Of a stretch of DNA of 38,245 nucleotides, positions 18,285 through 27,677 are shown piece after piece. Source of the stretch: Erysipelotrichaceae bacterium. GTDB taxonomy: Bacteria > Bacillota_I > Bacilli_A > RFN20 > CAG-631. Within the stretch, counting starts at the first letter, position 1. The number at the start of each line of letters is the position of its first letter. The stretch lies in NCBI GenBank assembly GCA_022767485.1, contig JALEMY010000142.1, positions 1 to 38,245 on the forward strand. The letters run 5' to 3'. A model generated the notes under the pieces. It worked only from the letters and a program-made list of their open reading frames with translations, ran no database searches and was not told where the DNA came from. A program made the translations under genes and the position numbers.

Positions 18285-20364
18285 TTGATGAATTCCCCTT
18301 TTTTTTACCATTTTGCTTAACATATGAAAAATTGATTTCTCCACTTGAAATGTTAGTAGAAACAACTTTCACCATTATTTTTTGTCCTATTTTAAATTGC
18401 TTTTGAAAATAGGAGTAATTATATTCATATGCTCCATATATTGTATCAAAGCGCATTAATCCCTCGCAAGTATTTTTTAGTTGGACAAAAACTCCAAAAT
18501 CCATCACTCCTGTTATGATTCCTTCAAAACACAAGCCAATATAATTTGTCATATATTCGGCTTTTTTCATATCTTCTACTTCTCGTTGTAAACTCATTGC
18601 TTTTCTTTCATTGACGCTTGAATTATCAGCTGCTTGAATTAAAAAAGAAGTTTCGTCTTGATAGTTTTGCTCGACAAGATATTTTTTTAAAAAACGATGC
18701 ACTATTAAATCAGGATATCTTCTAATAGGGCTAGTAAAATGAGTGTAACAACTACTTGCTAAGCCAAAATGTCCGATGTTTTCTGTTGAATAAATCGCTT
18801 TACTCATACTTCTAAGCATTAAATTATTAACGACAAATTCATAATCGCTACCTTTAACTTTTTCTAGCACTTTTTGAATTGAAGAGGCTGTTAAATTGTT
18901 TTGTTTACTAGGTAAAATTATATTCATTTCTTTTAAAGTTGATGTAAGGGCCATTAACTTTTCACTCATTATAGGTGCATGAACACGATAAATGAAAGGA
19001 AGTTGCATATAAAAAATATGTGAGGCAACTGTCTCATTTGCTAAAATCATAAAATTTTCTATTAATTTTTCAGCAGTTGATGTAACTCTCTTTTTAATAT
19101 CTATCACTTTATTATTCTTTTCATTGATAATTATTTTAGCCTCATCAATATTTAATTCAATGTAGCCCCTTTCTTTCATCTTTTTTGATAAAATACTCGA
19201 TAATATTTTCATATTAAAAAGCATTTCTTTTATCTCTTTACTATATGATAATCTCGTTGGTTTATTATCAAATAATGCATTAACATCATCATAATCCAAA
19301 CGGGCTTTTGATTTAATAAATGAAGGTGCAATCTCATAATCAATCACATTTCCTTGATGATCGATTTCCATAAAACATGTCATTGTTAGATGAATTTCAT
19401 CTTGATTTAATGAACATATTCCATTGCATAATGCGTGAGGAAGCATAGGAATTACTCTATCAACTAAATAAATTGAAGTTCCTCTAGTAAATGCTTCTTT
19501 ATCTAAAATTGAATCTTTTGTAACAAAATGTGAAACATCGGCAATATGAACTCCTAATAAATAATTGCCATTTTCATTGATTTTTAGCGAAATTGCATCA
19601 TCTAAATCCTTAGCATCAAGACCATCGATTGTCACTATTAATTCCTTTGTCAAATCTTTTCTTTTTGCTAATTCATCATTCAATGATCTAGATAGATCAT
19701 CTACTACTTTATTTGTATAATCTAGCAACTTTTCATCAAAAGTATATTTTACTCCACTTTTAATAATGCACTTTAAAATATCCATTCCAGGATCGTTTTT
19801 ATGGCCTATAATTTCTACTATTTCACAAATTAAAGTCATATCATCATATTTTACTACTTTTAATCTAACAACATGCCCTTCAACTAAATGAAAAGTCTTT
19901 TTACTGTTTTTTACATATATTTCATAAGGAAATCTATTTTCTTCAACAACAAATTCTTTGCCTTTATATGTAGCAACGACCTCCCATAAATTATGGGATA
20001 AAACATCAATGACTTCAGCACTATCATCTTTATTTACATGAACTCGAACATAATCATTCACATAAGCATTTTTCATGTTTTCATTATAAATTGTAACTGT
20101 TCTGCCATCATTTAATTCACAGATTGATGAGTATTTACGATATGACTTTATAACGCCTAAAAAAATGTTAATTTTTCTAGCATAATGAACATATCCTTTA
20201 CTAGTAACATAGCACGTCCCATCATCTTCAAGTTCATTAATCGCCTTAACAAATTCTTTAAAAGATAAAGCATCAACATTTAAAGAAAGTGACAATTCCT
20301 CAATACTTTCTTTACTATAAGAACTCGATGATATATATTCTACTATTTTCTCTTTCATATCCAT
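18265..20364 (-). CDS. rnr: Ribonuclease R
   Basis: RNB motifs TIDGLDAKDLDDAISL, HIADVSHFV, RAHAP-like YRVHAPIMSEK, HFTSPIRRYPDLIVHRFL; C-terminal S1 domain. Confidence 0.96.
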   Translation of the reverse strand: MDMKEKIVEYISSSSYSKESIEELSLSLNVDALSFKEFVKAINELEDDGTCYVTSKGYVHYARKINIFLGVIKSYRKYSSICELNDGRTVTIYNENMKNAYVNDYVRVHVNKDDSAEVIDVLSHNLWEVVATYKGKEFVVEENRFPYEIYVKNSKKTFHLVEGHVVRLKVVKYDDMTLICEIVEIIGHKNDPGMDILKCIIKSGVKYTFDEKLLDYTNKVVDDLSRSLNDELAKRKDLTKELIVTIDGLDAKDLDDAISLKINENGNYLLGVHIADVSHFVTKDSILDKEAFTRGTSIYLVDRVIPMLPHALCNGICSLNQDEIHLTMTCFMEIDHQGNVIDYEIAPSFIKSKARLDYDDVNALFDNKPTRLSYSKEIKEMLFNMKILSSILSKKMKERGYIELNIDEAKIIINEKNNKVIDIKKRVTSTAEKLIENFMILANETVASHIFYMQLPFIYRVHAPIMSEKLMALTSTLKEMNIILPSKQNNLTASSIQKVLEKVKGSDYEFVVNNLMLRSMSKAIYSTENIGHFGLASSCYTHFTSPIRRYPDLIVHRFLKKYLVEQNYQDETSFLIQAADNSSVNERKAMSLQREVEDMKKAEYMTNYIGLCFEGIITGVMDFGVFVQLKNTCEGLMRFDTIYGAYEYNYSYFQKQFKIGQKIMVKVVSTNISSGEINFSYVKQNGKKKGNSSNAKANH

Positions 20365-20386
20365 ATTCTCACCTTCTTATTATCGT

Positions 20387-20413
20387 CAAAAAAAAGAGCT
20401 TTAAGCTCTTTCT
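20387..20413 (-). terminator. Terminator/attenuator between secG and rnr
   Basis: AAAGAGC-TTTAA-GCTCTTT with TTTTTTTT on the minus strand. Confidence 0.75.
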
Positions 20414-20643
20414 TATAAGATTTTAATTAAAACTGCTAAAGTCATAAAACAAATTCCAGAAATCAATGTGATTCTAGAAACGACTTTTTCTATACCTCTT
20501 TCTTTAACATTTGAAAAAAGATTCATGCCTCCGCCCATAATGGCACCTGAAGCTCCAGCAGATTTACCACCTTGTAAAAGAGTTGCTACAACTAATACAG
20601 CTGCAGATATAAAGAATAATATATTTAATATTGTTGAACCCAT
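20413..20643 (-). CDS. secG: Preprotein translocase subunit SecG
   Basis: 76 aa, two TMs, LLQGGKSAGASGAIMGGGMNLF motif; synteny with rnr-smpB. Confidence 0.93.
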   Translation of the reverse strand: MGSTILNILFFISAAVLVVATLLQGGKSAGASGAIMGGGMNLFSNVKERGIEKVVSRITLISGICFMTLAVLIKIL

Positions 20644-20747
20644 ATAAAATCCTCCTATTAATACGCTAATACTTATTTTACGTATACGAAAAGATTATAG
20701 CATGATTTCATAAATAAATAAACTTATTTTTACTTTTTTTGTAAAAA

Positions 20748-20779
20748 AAAGATAGGCAATGTGGTATTTGCCTATCTTT
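20748..20779 (-). terminator. Terminator after the OB-fold lipoprotein
   Basis: AAAGATAGGCAA-N8-TTGCCTATCTTT plus a T-tract on the minus strand. Confidence 0.85.
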
Positions 20780-20788
20780 AATCATTAT

Positions 20789-22924
20789 TTATTCAAAATT
20801 TATTGAATTTACTATTACATTATCGCCATCGATTATAGCAATTGCACATAAACGATAATATGATTTATCATTCCAGTTACATAATGTAACATGAATATCA
20901 ACAACTTGATTTAAATATGTTTCTAAAAATGAATATTGTTTATTGCTTCCTGCATAGAAAATTATTGATTTACTTTCATCATTTGGATCAACTAACATAT
21001 AATTTGGATAATATCCACCACTTTTTGCGACTTTTGCTGAAGTGATATAACCACATGCTGCATGGTCAACACTTGAAGATTGTGCCAATTCATATAAAGA
21101 AGCAAATTCAATTTGTTCAAATGAAGCTGTTGAATATGGATGTGAACCATATAAATTTGCTACTATTGTAGCACTATCAATAACATTTTGCCCAACGCTA
21201 TTAGTATTTTTAAAATGATCTTTTACACCTTTTACAATAACTTCATTACCTATTTCTATAGTGCTCATATCACTAGAACTATTTAAACGAACAGCAATTA
21301 TTCCACTATCATCTGTTAAATAAAATCCTGATGGTTGGTTAGTAACCCCTGACGTTACTATTCCTTTTACAACAACTTCTTGATCATCGCTTGCTAATAT
21401 AGCATCTAAAACTGATATAGTCTCAATACCATCATTATTTTCAACAACAACAGTTATAGTATGTGTGCTTTGATATGTTAAATATGAAGCCGTGATTGTA
21501 ACATTTGCACTTCCAGCATTTTTTGTGTGCATTTTTGTGCTTTCTTCTTGTGTGAAATACACGCTTTTAGTATTTGAAGATTCATAAGTTAATGAAACAC
21601 TATCGATATTTAATAATGTTGATGAAACACTAGCTAATAAATCAACTTCAATATTTGATGAGTATTTTTCATCAAATTGATCTATAGCATAATAAGTTAA
21701 GGCAAATGCTGGAGCGTCTTTCTCATCAAAAGCATAATTTTCATCTTCAACTTCAATTGGAATAAAACGATAAATACAACCATTTGCAGTAGACTTACAA
21801 TTAATAGGAGATAAATAAACAGTGCATATTTTGCCATCGAATTGTTTCAAATATGAAAAATCCTTACCATTATTTGCTGTGTAAACATAAGATCCCGTTT
21901 TACCATCGATATCATCGATATAATAATTTGTATATCCAGTACTTATTGATTCTTTAATTAAAGCGTTTACTTTGAAGATATTTGTTGTAATATTATTAGT
22001 CATTGGTGTCTCAATTATTTCTTTAACAGTAGTTTGCTCACACCAAGACAATGGTAAATCATGTGTTAAATTATCATTTGAAACCAATGTGACATCTGAT
22101 AGTTGAATACTTCCTTGATAGCCCCATAAACTAGCGTTATTTTGTTCGTTTTCTGCAATGAAGCATGCTTTACTAGCAGCAATATTAACCTTGTTTCCAA
22201 CGCTTACACGTGGAGCTACTTGAGTTGAATAAACATAAATTGATGCTTTGTCATCAAGTAGATAAAAACCATTTGGTATCATACCATCTTGATATGTTAT
22301 AAAGCCAACAGTACCAGTAACATTCATTTTTTCATCTATAGCAGCATCTCTTGCATATGAAATAGTTTGTGTAGGATACTCGCTTAAATCAATATCAACT
22401 TCATTGTGTTTAAATGATTGAATATATCCTCTATCCATTTCTGGAGAGTCATTATGAGTTTTTAAAGAGCCAAGTAATGTAATTTCATCCCCAGCATATG
22501 GTTTATCTTCTAAAGCATCATAACGAACATTATCACTACTATAAACGCCATAGATAAATAATGAGCCAGTATCATCCTTTATTGTCATTTCTCCATAAAT
22601 TGGATTGCTAATTATTTCAATAGTTCCAGTAACTAAATACTTTTGTGTAGTTCCACTATCACCTGCTGCAAGTGCAATTTCTAAAGCTTCTTTAATCGTT
22701 ACTTGATTAGCATTAGTTTCTGAAGATGATGAATCAATAATAATTGAAGACTCTTCACTACTTACTTCACTACTTACTTCACTACTTACTTCACTACTTA
22801 CTTCACTACTTTCTTCACTTGAAAAGTTTTCTTCTTTAGATGGGTTTACATCCTTACATGAAAACAAAGAAACAGATAAAAATACAGTCAATAAAGCCTT
22901 TACGTAATTTTTGTGAGCTTTCAT
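20789..22924 (-). CDS. Large lipoprotein with multiple OB-fold-like modules and an Ig-like segment
   Basis: Lipobox LFSC; Ser/Glu-rich SEVS repeat linker; repeated modules of the type VTGTI...GEMTIKDDTGSLFIYG and VKGIVTS...GFYLTDDSGIIAVRL. Confidence 0.75.
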   Translation of the reverse strand: MKAHKNYVKALLTVFLSVSLFSCKDVNPSKEENFSSEESSEVSSEVSSEVSSEVSSEESSIIIDSSSSETNANQVTIKEALEIALAAGDSGTTQKYLVTGTIEIISNPIYGEMTIKDDTGSLFIYGVYSSDNVRYDALEDKPYAGDEITLLGSLKTHNDSPEMDRGYIQSFKHNEVDIDLSEYPTQTISYARDAAIDEKMNVTGTVGFITYQDGMIPNGFYLLDDKASIYVYSTQVAPRVSVGNKVNIAASKACFIAENEQNNASLWGYQGSIQLSDVTLVSNDNLTHDLPLSWCEQTTVKEIIETPMTNNITTNIFKVNALIKESISTGYTNYYIDDIDGKTGSYVYTANNGKDFSYLKQFDGKICTVYLSPINCKSTANGCIYRFIPIEVEDENYAFDEKDAPAFALTYYAIDQFDEKYSSNIEVDLLASVSSTLLNIDSVSLTYESSNTKSVYFTQEESTKMHTKNAGSANVTITASYLTYQSTHTITVVVENNDGIETISVLDAILASDDQEVVVKGIVTSGVTNQPSGFYLTDDSGIIAVRLNSSSDMSTIEIGNEVIVKGVKDHFKNTNSVGQNVIDSATIVANLYGSHPYSTASFEQIEFASLYELAQSSSVDHAACGYITSAKVAKSGGYYPNYMLVDPNDESKSIIFYAGSNKQYSFLETYLNQVVDIHVTLCNWNDKSYYRLCAIAIIDGDNVIVNSINFE
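22753..22812 (-). repeat. 12-bp tandem repeat (TTCACTACTTAC)x4 plus one degenerate copy
   Basis: Directly visible; encodes (SEVS)n behind the lipobox. Confidence 0.95.
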
Positions 22925-22990
22925 TTTTCTCCCCCTTTTATAAAACCATTATGATTATAGCACATATATTTTAAAGTGATGATTAAAAAA

Positions 22991-23018
22991 ACAAAAAAAG
23001 TAGCAATAATGCTACTTT
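22991..23018 (-). terminator. Terminator after the CaCA antiporter
   Basis: AAAGTAGC-AATAAT-GCTACTTT followed by TTTTTTT on the minus strand. Confidence 0.8.
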
Positions 23019-23020
23019 CA

Positions 23021-23989
23021 TTAAAATGCAAAAATATTAGGGTAAATATTTCTTAAAACAATGTAGACAAAATATAGTAAATAAATTGCTACAAATACTC
23101 CTCCTTGTATTTTATTAATCTTATAATTCTTATAAGTAAAAATAAAAATCAATAAGACACTTATAATCATAACTATAGTATCTAGTAATGATGAAACATC
23201 AACATTTAATGGCGTAATTGTTGATGAAACGCCAATAATTAATAGACAATTGAATATTGAAGATCCTATTGCATTGCCAACAGCGATATCGTTTTCCTTT
23301 TTTCTTGCAGCAACTACACTCGTTACAAGTTCAGGTAAAGAAGTTCCAATGGAAACGATTGTAAGACCTACTAACAATTCACTCATTCCAAGATTAATAG
23401 CAATCTTTTTAGCTGAATTTACAACTAATTCTCCGCCACCAATAATACCTGCAAGTCCTACGACAATAAAAAGCAAATTAATATACCATTTTTTATTTTT
23501 TGTTTCCTCTTGCTTTTCATCTATTACTTTTGATTTTTTACTACGAAGTACAATAAATACCATATAGCAAACAAACATAAGTAATAAAATTATTGACTCA
23601 AATCTTGAAAATGTTCCTGGAGTTATCGCAAATCCAAAAATTAGCACAAAAATACCAATAGCAATTAAAATAGGTATATCATACTTAACGACACTTTTTT
23701 CAACAATCATCGGTGTAAATAAGGCACTAATTCCAATTACCATAAAAATATTAAAAATATTAGAACCTATTACATTTCCAAAACTCATATCATCCAAGCC
23801 TTGTAAGGCTGAATTTACACTAACACTAAGTTCTGGTAAAGAAGTTCCAATGGAAACTAAAGTTAAGCCGATAATTATTGAGGGAATCTTTAATGCTTTT
23901 GCAACATTGCTAGATCCTTCAACGAAAAAATCTGCTCCTTTTATTAAACACACCATACCAAGAATTAGCCATATAACATCTAATACCAT
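23021..23989 (-). CDS. CaCA-family cation (Ca2+/Na+-like) antiporter
   Basis: Both alpha repeats: GTSLPELSVSVNSALQG..GNVIGSNIFN and GTSLPELVTSVVAARKKENDIAVGNAIGSSIFN. Confidence 0.93.
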   Translation of the reverse strand: MVLDVIWLILGMVCLIKGADFFVEGSSNVAKALKIPSIIIGLTLVSIGTSLPELSVSVNSALQGLDDMSFGNVIGSNIFNIFMVIGISALFTPMIVEKSVVKYDIPILIAIGIFVLIFGFAITPGTFSRFESIILLLMFVCYMVFIVLRSKKSKVIDEKQEETKNKKWYINLLFIVVGLAGIIGGGELVVNSAKKIAINLGMSELLVGLTIVSIGTSLPELVTSVVAARKKENDIAVGNAIGSSIFNCLLIIGVSSTITPLNVDVSSLLDTIVMIISVLLIFIFTYKNYKINKIQGGVFVAIYLLYFVYIVLRNIYPNIFAF

Positions 23990-24011
23990 ACATTTTCACC
24001 TACTTTTTTCA

Positions 24012-24051
24012 TAAAAAAAGACCCTTTCCATTTATATTTTTGGAAAAAGTC
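24012..24051 (-). terminator. Riboswitch-controlled intrinsic terminator
   Basis: GACUUUUUCC-N12-GGAAAGGGUC (fully paired with G-U) followed by UUUUUUU; its 5' arm is shared with aptamer P1. Confidence 0.88.
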
Positions 24052-24133
24052 TTGAATTTTAAAATGAATCCGAGTATTTTATACTGTCTTGACGAATACA
24101 TTCCACGCAAAAGTGGTTTCTACTCCCTTTTTC
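24042..24133 (-). ncRNA. yybP-ykoY (Mn2+) riboswitch aptamer
   Basis: GAAAAAGGGAGUAG...CCAC-UUUUGC-GUGG...UUCGUCAAGACAGUAU...AUACUCGGAUUCAUU...UUCAAGACUUUUUC matches the remembered core GGGGAGUAG / GUCGUCAA / CACCGG..UUGAC / GCAAGACCUUU in order. Confidence 0.87.
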
Positions 24134-24140
24134 ATGGATA

Positions 24141-24170
24141 ATAATACCACTTTATGTAATCTTAAGTCAA
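24141..24170 (-). promoter_or_regulatory. Promoter of the riboswitch/antiporter unit; -35 overlaps the uvrB stop
   Basis: TTGACT (24165-24170), 18-bp spacer, TATTAT (24141-24146); uvrB TGA at 24167-24169. Confidence 0.75.
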
Positions 24171-26146
24171 GAAGATAACTCCGACTTTAATTCTAAAATA
24201 ATATCACGTAAAGTAGCTGCTTGTTCAAAGTCTAAATTTTTCGCTGCTTCTTTCATTTCTTTTGTCAAGGAAGCAATTAGTTCTTCAGTTGATTTTTTAG
24301 CTACTTTCTTATCTTTACTTAGGTAATCTTTCATTAAATCAACATTTTTACTCAATGTTTCAGGAGCTTTAATTTCTTTGATAACAGTATGTGGAATAAT
24401 ATGATTTTTCTCATTATATTCTTGTTGAATGCTTCTTCTTCTTTTAGTTTCATCTATTGCCTTTTTCATAGAATCAGTCATACTATCTGCATACATAATA
24501 ACTTTGCCATTTTCATTTCTAGCAGCACGGCCAATGATTTGAATCAAACTTCTTTCAGAACGTAAAAAACCTTCTTTATCAGCATCTAAAATGCATATTA
24601 ATGAAACTTCAGGTAAATCTATTCCTTCTCTTAATAAATTAATACCAACTAAAACGTCATATTTCCCTTTTCTTAATTCATATAAAATTTGCGTTCTTTC
24701 TAACGTTTTTATTTCATTATGCATATAAACAACTTTCAATCCGACATTTTTTAAATATGAAGTCAAATCTTCTGCCATTCTTATTGTAAGGGTTGTAATT
24801 AATACGCGTTCATTTTTGTCTATTCTTTTTTTAATCTCATTTAATATATCATCTATTTGGTTTTTACTAGGATGAACTTCAATTAATGGATCTAATAAAA
24901 ATGTTGGTCGTATTACTTGTTCAACAACTTGATAATTAACTTTTTCAAGTTCATAATCACCAGGCGTAGCGCTAACAAAAATTGCTTGGTTAATTTTCTT
25001 TTCAAATTCATCAAATCTTAATGGACGATTATCTAAAGCACTTTTAAGTCTAAAACCATATTCAACCAAAGTTTCCTTACGACTTCTATCTCCATTATAC
25101 ATTCCTCTAATTTGTGGTAAGGAAACATGAGATTCATCAACAACTAAAAGAAAATCTTCAGGAAAATAATCAAAAATACAATATGGCGTTTGTCCTTCTT
25201 TTCTTTGATCTATGTGTCGAGAATAATTTTCAATACCCGAACAAATACCAAATTCTTGTAATGCTTCAATATCATGAAGTGTTCTTTGAGTAATTCTTTC
25301 AGCTTCTAGTGGTTTATTTTGTTCATTGAAGTATCTTACTCTTTCAAACAATTCTTCTTTTATTGTTTCACAAGCTTTGGAAATTTTTTTTCTTGAAGAA
25401 ATATGTTCATATGCTGGAAATAACGAAAATAATGATAATTCTTTTTTACTTTTTTTTGTCAAAGGATCAACAACTACTATTCTTTCAATTTCATCTGCAA
25501 AAAATTCGATGCGAACGATTTCTTCTGATTTCAAAAAAGGAGCAATTTCTAACACATCTCCTTTAAAAGAAAAGCATCCAGGTTTTAAATCTATATCATT
25601 ACGTGTATATTGCGCTTCAATTAAAGCACTGATAACTTCTTTACGATTATAAGATTCATTCACCCTAAAATCATAAGTTAAATTTCTAAATTCTTCAGGA
25701 TTAGAAAGCGCATAAATTGCGGCAACTGATGCTACAACGATCGTATCTTTTCTAGATAATATCGAAGAAACAGCTGAAACTCTCATCATTTCTATATCCA
25801 TATTAGATTGAGCAGTTTTATCAATATATGTATCGGTTGAGGCAATATATGCTTCCGGTTGGTAAAAATCAAAATTTGAAACGAAATATTCTACTCGATT
25901 GTGAGGGAATAATTCTTTAAATTCAGCATAAAGTTGACCTGCCAATGTTTTATTATGAACTAAAATTAAAGTTGGCTTATTTATGCTTGCAATTACATTA
26001 CCGATTGTAAAAGTCTTACCAGTTCCCGTAGCTCCAAGTAACACTTGAATCTTTTTGTTAGCCTTTAAACCATCTACTAAAGATTTTATCGCTTCTGGTT
26101 GATCTCCCGTAGGACTATATTTACTTTCTAAAACAAACTTTTCCAT
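24167..26146 (-). CDS. uvrB: Excinuclease ABC subunit B
   Basis: LLGATGTGKTFT, beta-hairpin YFVSNFDFYQPEAYI, LVVDESHVSLPQIRGMYNGDRSRK, C-terminal UVR motif. Confidence 0.98.
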   Translation of the reverse strand: MEKFVLESKYSPTGDQPEAIKSLVDGLKANKKIQVLLGATGTGKTFTIGNVIASINKPTLILVHNKTLAGQLYAEFKELFPHNRVEYFVSNFDFYQPEAYIASTDTYIDKTAQSNMDIEMMRVSAVSSILSRKDTIVVASVAAIYALSNPEEFRNLTYDFRVNESYNRKEVISALIEAQYTRNDIDLKPGCFSFKGDVLEIAPFLKSEEIVRIEFFADEIERIVVVDPLTKKSKKELSLFSLFPAYEHISSRKKISKACETIKEELFERVRYFNEQNKPLEAERITQRTLHDIEALQEFGICSGIENYSRHIDQRKEGQTPYCIFDYFPEDFLLVVDESHVSLPQIRGMYNGDRSRKETLVEYGFRLKSALDNRPLRFDEFEKKINQAIFVSATPGDYELEKVNYQVVEQVIRPTFLLDPLIEVHPSKNQIDDILNEIKKRIDKNERVLITTLTIRMAEDLTSYLKNVGLKVVYMHNEIKTLERTQILYELRKGKYDVLVGINLLREGIDLPEVSLICILDADKEGFLRSERSLIQIIGRAARNENGKVIMYADSMTDSMKKAIDETKRRRSIQQEYNEKNHIIPHTVIKEIKAPETLSKNVDLMKDYLSKDKKVAKKSTEELIASLTKEMKEAAKNLDFEQAATLRDIILELKSELSS

Positions 26147-26149
26147 ATT

Positions 26150-27676
26150 TTATCCCTCAATTATTCTTTTAGCTATGGCTAAATAACTATTACTATATTC
26201 GACTCTTTGTTGATAAAACATATAAGAAAAATAAAGGAATGTTTCTTCATTCATAAGTCCTGTTGTTTCTAAACCTTTAGCTGATTGGAAGGATAATATT
26301 TCATTTGCACAATTTACATCAAAATAAGAATCTGTTCGACAAGAACTATTAAATAAGGCATTATAAATTTCGAAAAAATATTTGTTGATAGATGATACTT
26401 CATCAACTTTATATGCTACTGAATTTGTTTTATAACCAACAAATTGATTGTTTGCTTCCATCGTTTTTAAAACATCATTTTTAGTTGTTATATTATCACT
26501 TTCTGGAGTAAAACCTAACATATATCCTTCTTGATAATATGAACCATTCATTCCAATCCATGTATCATCAGGTCTTAACCATTTCGCACATGTATATTGT
26601 AAAGTGTATTGATTATTTAATACGCCAATTTTCGTTTGAGCAATTCCTTTACCATATGATTTTTCCCCAACTAAAGTCACCTTATTTGGATAATAATAAG
26701 TTAGTGTAGATATTAATATTTCAGAAGCACTAGCTGAATTAGAATTTTGAAGAATGATAATATTATCATATGAAAACATCTCATCATTAGTAGTATAATG
26801 TTCTGCGCGTGCACCACTTTTATATACAAGAGTGGTAACTAGCTTATTTTTTGGTAAAAATAAATCGCAAATATTAATAACAGATGATAAGTCTCCTCCA
26901 CCATTATCTCTAATGTCTAAAATTAAATTTTTAGAAGGATTTCGCGTTAATATTGTCTTTAATTGGTTGCATGTATCATTGGCTGTTTTACTTGAAGTAA
27001 AGCCTGTTAATTTGACCATAATAGTATCATTGATATCTTCATCTTCAAGATATGAATATTCTAAAATACTAGGAATTGAAAGAGTTATTTCATAGTCAAA
27101 GAAATGTAAAACATCATTTTCAAAGCGCGCAACTTTCAAATATGCTATATCATTAGGTTTACCTAAAACTAAAGATAAAATATTGGAATAATTAATCGTG
27201 TCATCGACAATTGAATACTCATTAGGATTATTTTTTCCAGATGACACAATCAAATCGCCTTCTTTTAATTTTCCATAACAAGCTCCATATTCATTAACTC
27301 TAACCACTAAAGGATAATTATATAAATATGTTATTGTTACGCCTAGTTTTCCTGACTCAATTGTAGAAGAACTTTCGTTTTTTGTAATATATGTATATGG
27401 ATCTAATCTTACTTTATCACTAGTTGATAATGCGCCAACAAATTGATCTATCAATATATCTTCATTGCAATCTTGACCATAATAAATATCGCTATACCAA
27501 CGATTTTTCAACAATTCAACAAATTGATCTGTTTCACTTAATGTAGAGGGTAGTGTCTTGTTACTCATTATTTTAATTCCAAGAACCAATCCTAAAATCA
27601 AAGAAATTAAAGACAATATAGAAGCAACTATAATTCTTTTATAGCGGTTATTTTTAATAATTTGTTCTTGTTGCAT
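26150..27676 (-). CDS. S41-family C-terminal processing peptidase with PG-binding-like tail
   Basis: N-terminal TM; LILDIRDNGGGDLSSVINICDLFLP; catalytic NSNSASASEILISTL...GEKSYGKGIAQT; C-terminal AKGLETTGLMNEETF. Confidence 0.92.
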   Translation of the reverse strand: MQQEQIIKNNRYKRIIVASILSLISLILGLVLGIKIMSNKTLPSTLSETDQFVELLKNRWYSDIYYGQDCNEDILIDQFVGALSTSDKVRLDPYTYITKNESSSTIESGKLGVTITYLYNYPLVVRVNEYGACYGKLKEGDLIVSSGKNNPNEYSIVDDTINYSNILSLVLGKPNDIAYLKVARFENDVLHFFDYEITLSIPSILEYSYLEDEDINDTIMVKLTGFTSSKTANDTCNQLKTILTRNPSKNLILDIRDNGGGDLSSVINICDLFLPKNKLVTTLVYKSGARAEHYTTNDEMFSYDNIIILQNSNSASASEILISTLTYYYPNKVTLVGEKSYGKGIAQTKIGVLNNQYTLQYTCAKWLRPDDTWIGMNGSYYQEGYMLGFTPESDNITTKNDVLKTMEANNQFVGYKTNSVAYKVDEVSSINKYFFEIYNALFNSSCRTDSYFDVNCANEILSFQSAKGLETTGLMNEETFLYFSYMFYQQRVEYSNSYLAIAKRIIEG

Positions 27677-27677
27677 T

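Noticed and set aside
22753-22812. Possible CRISPR-like array
   Set aside because: 12-bp contiguous in-frame tandem repeat without spacers, inside a CDS linker
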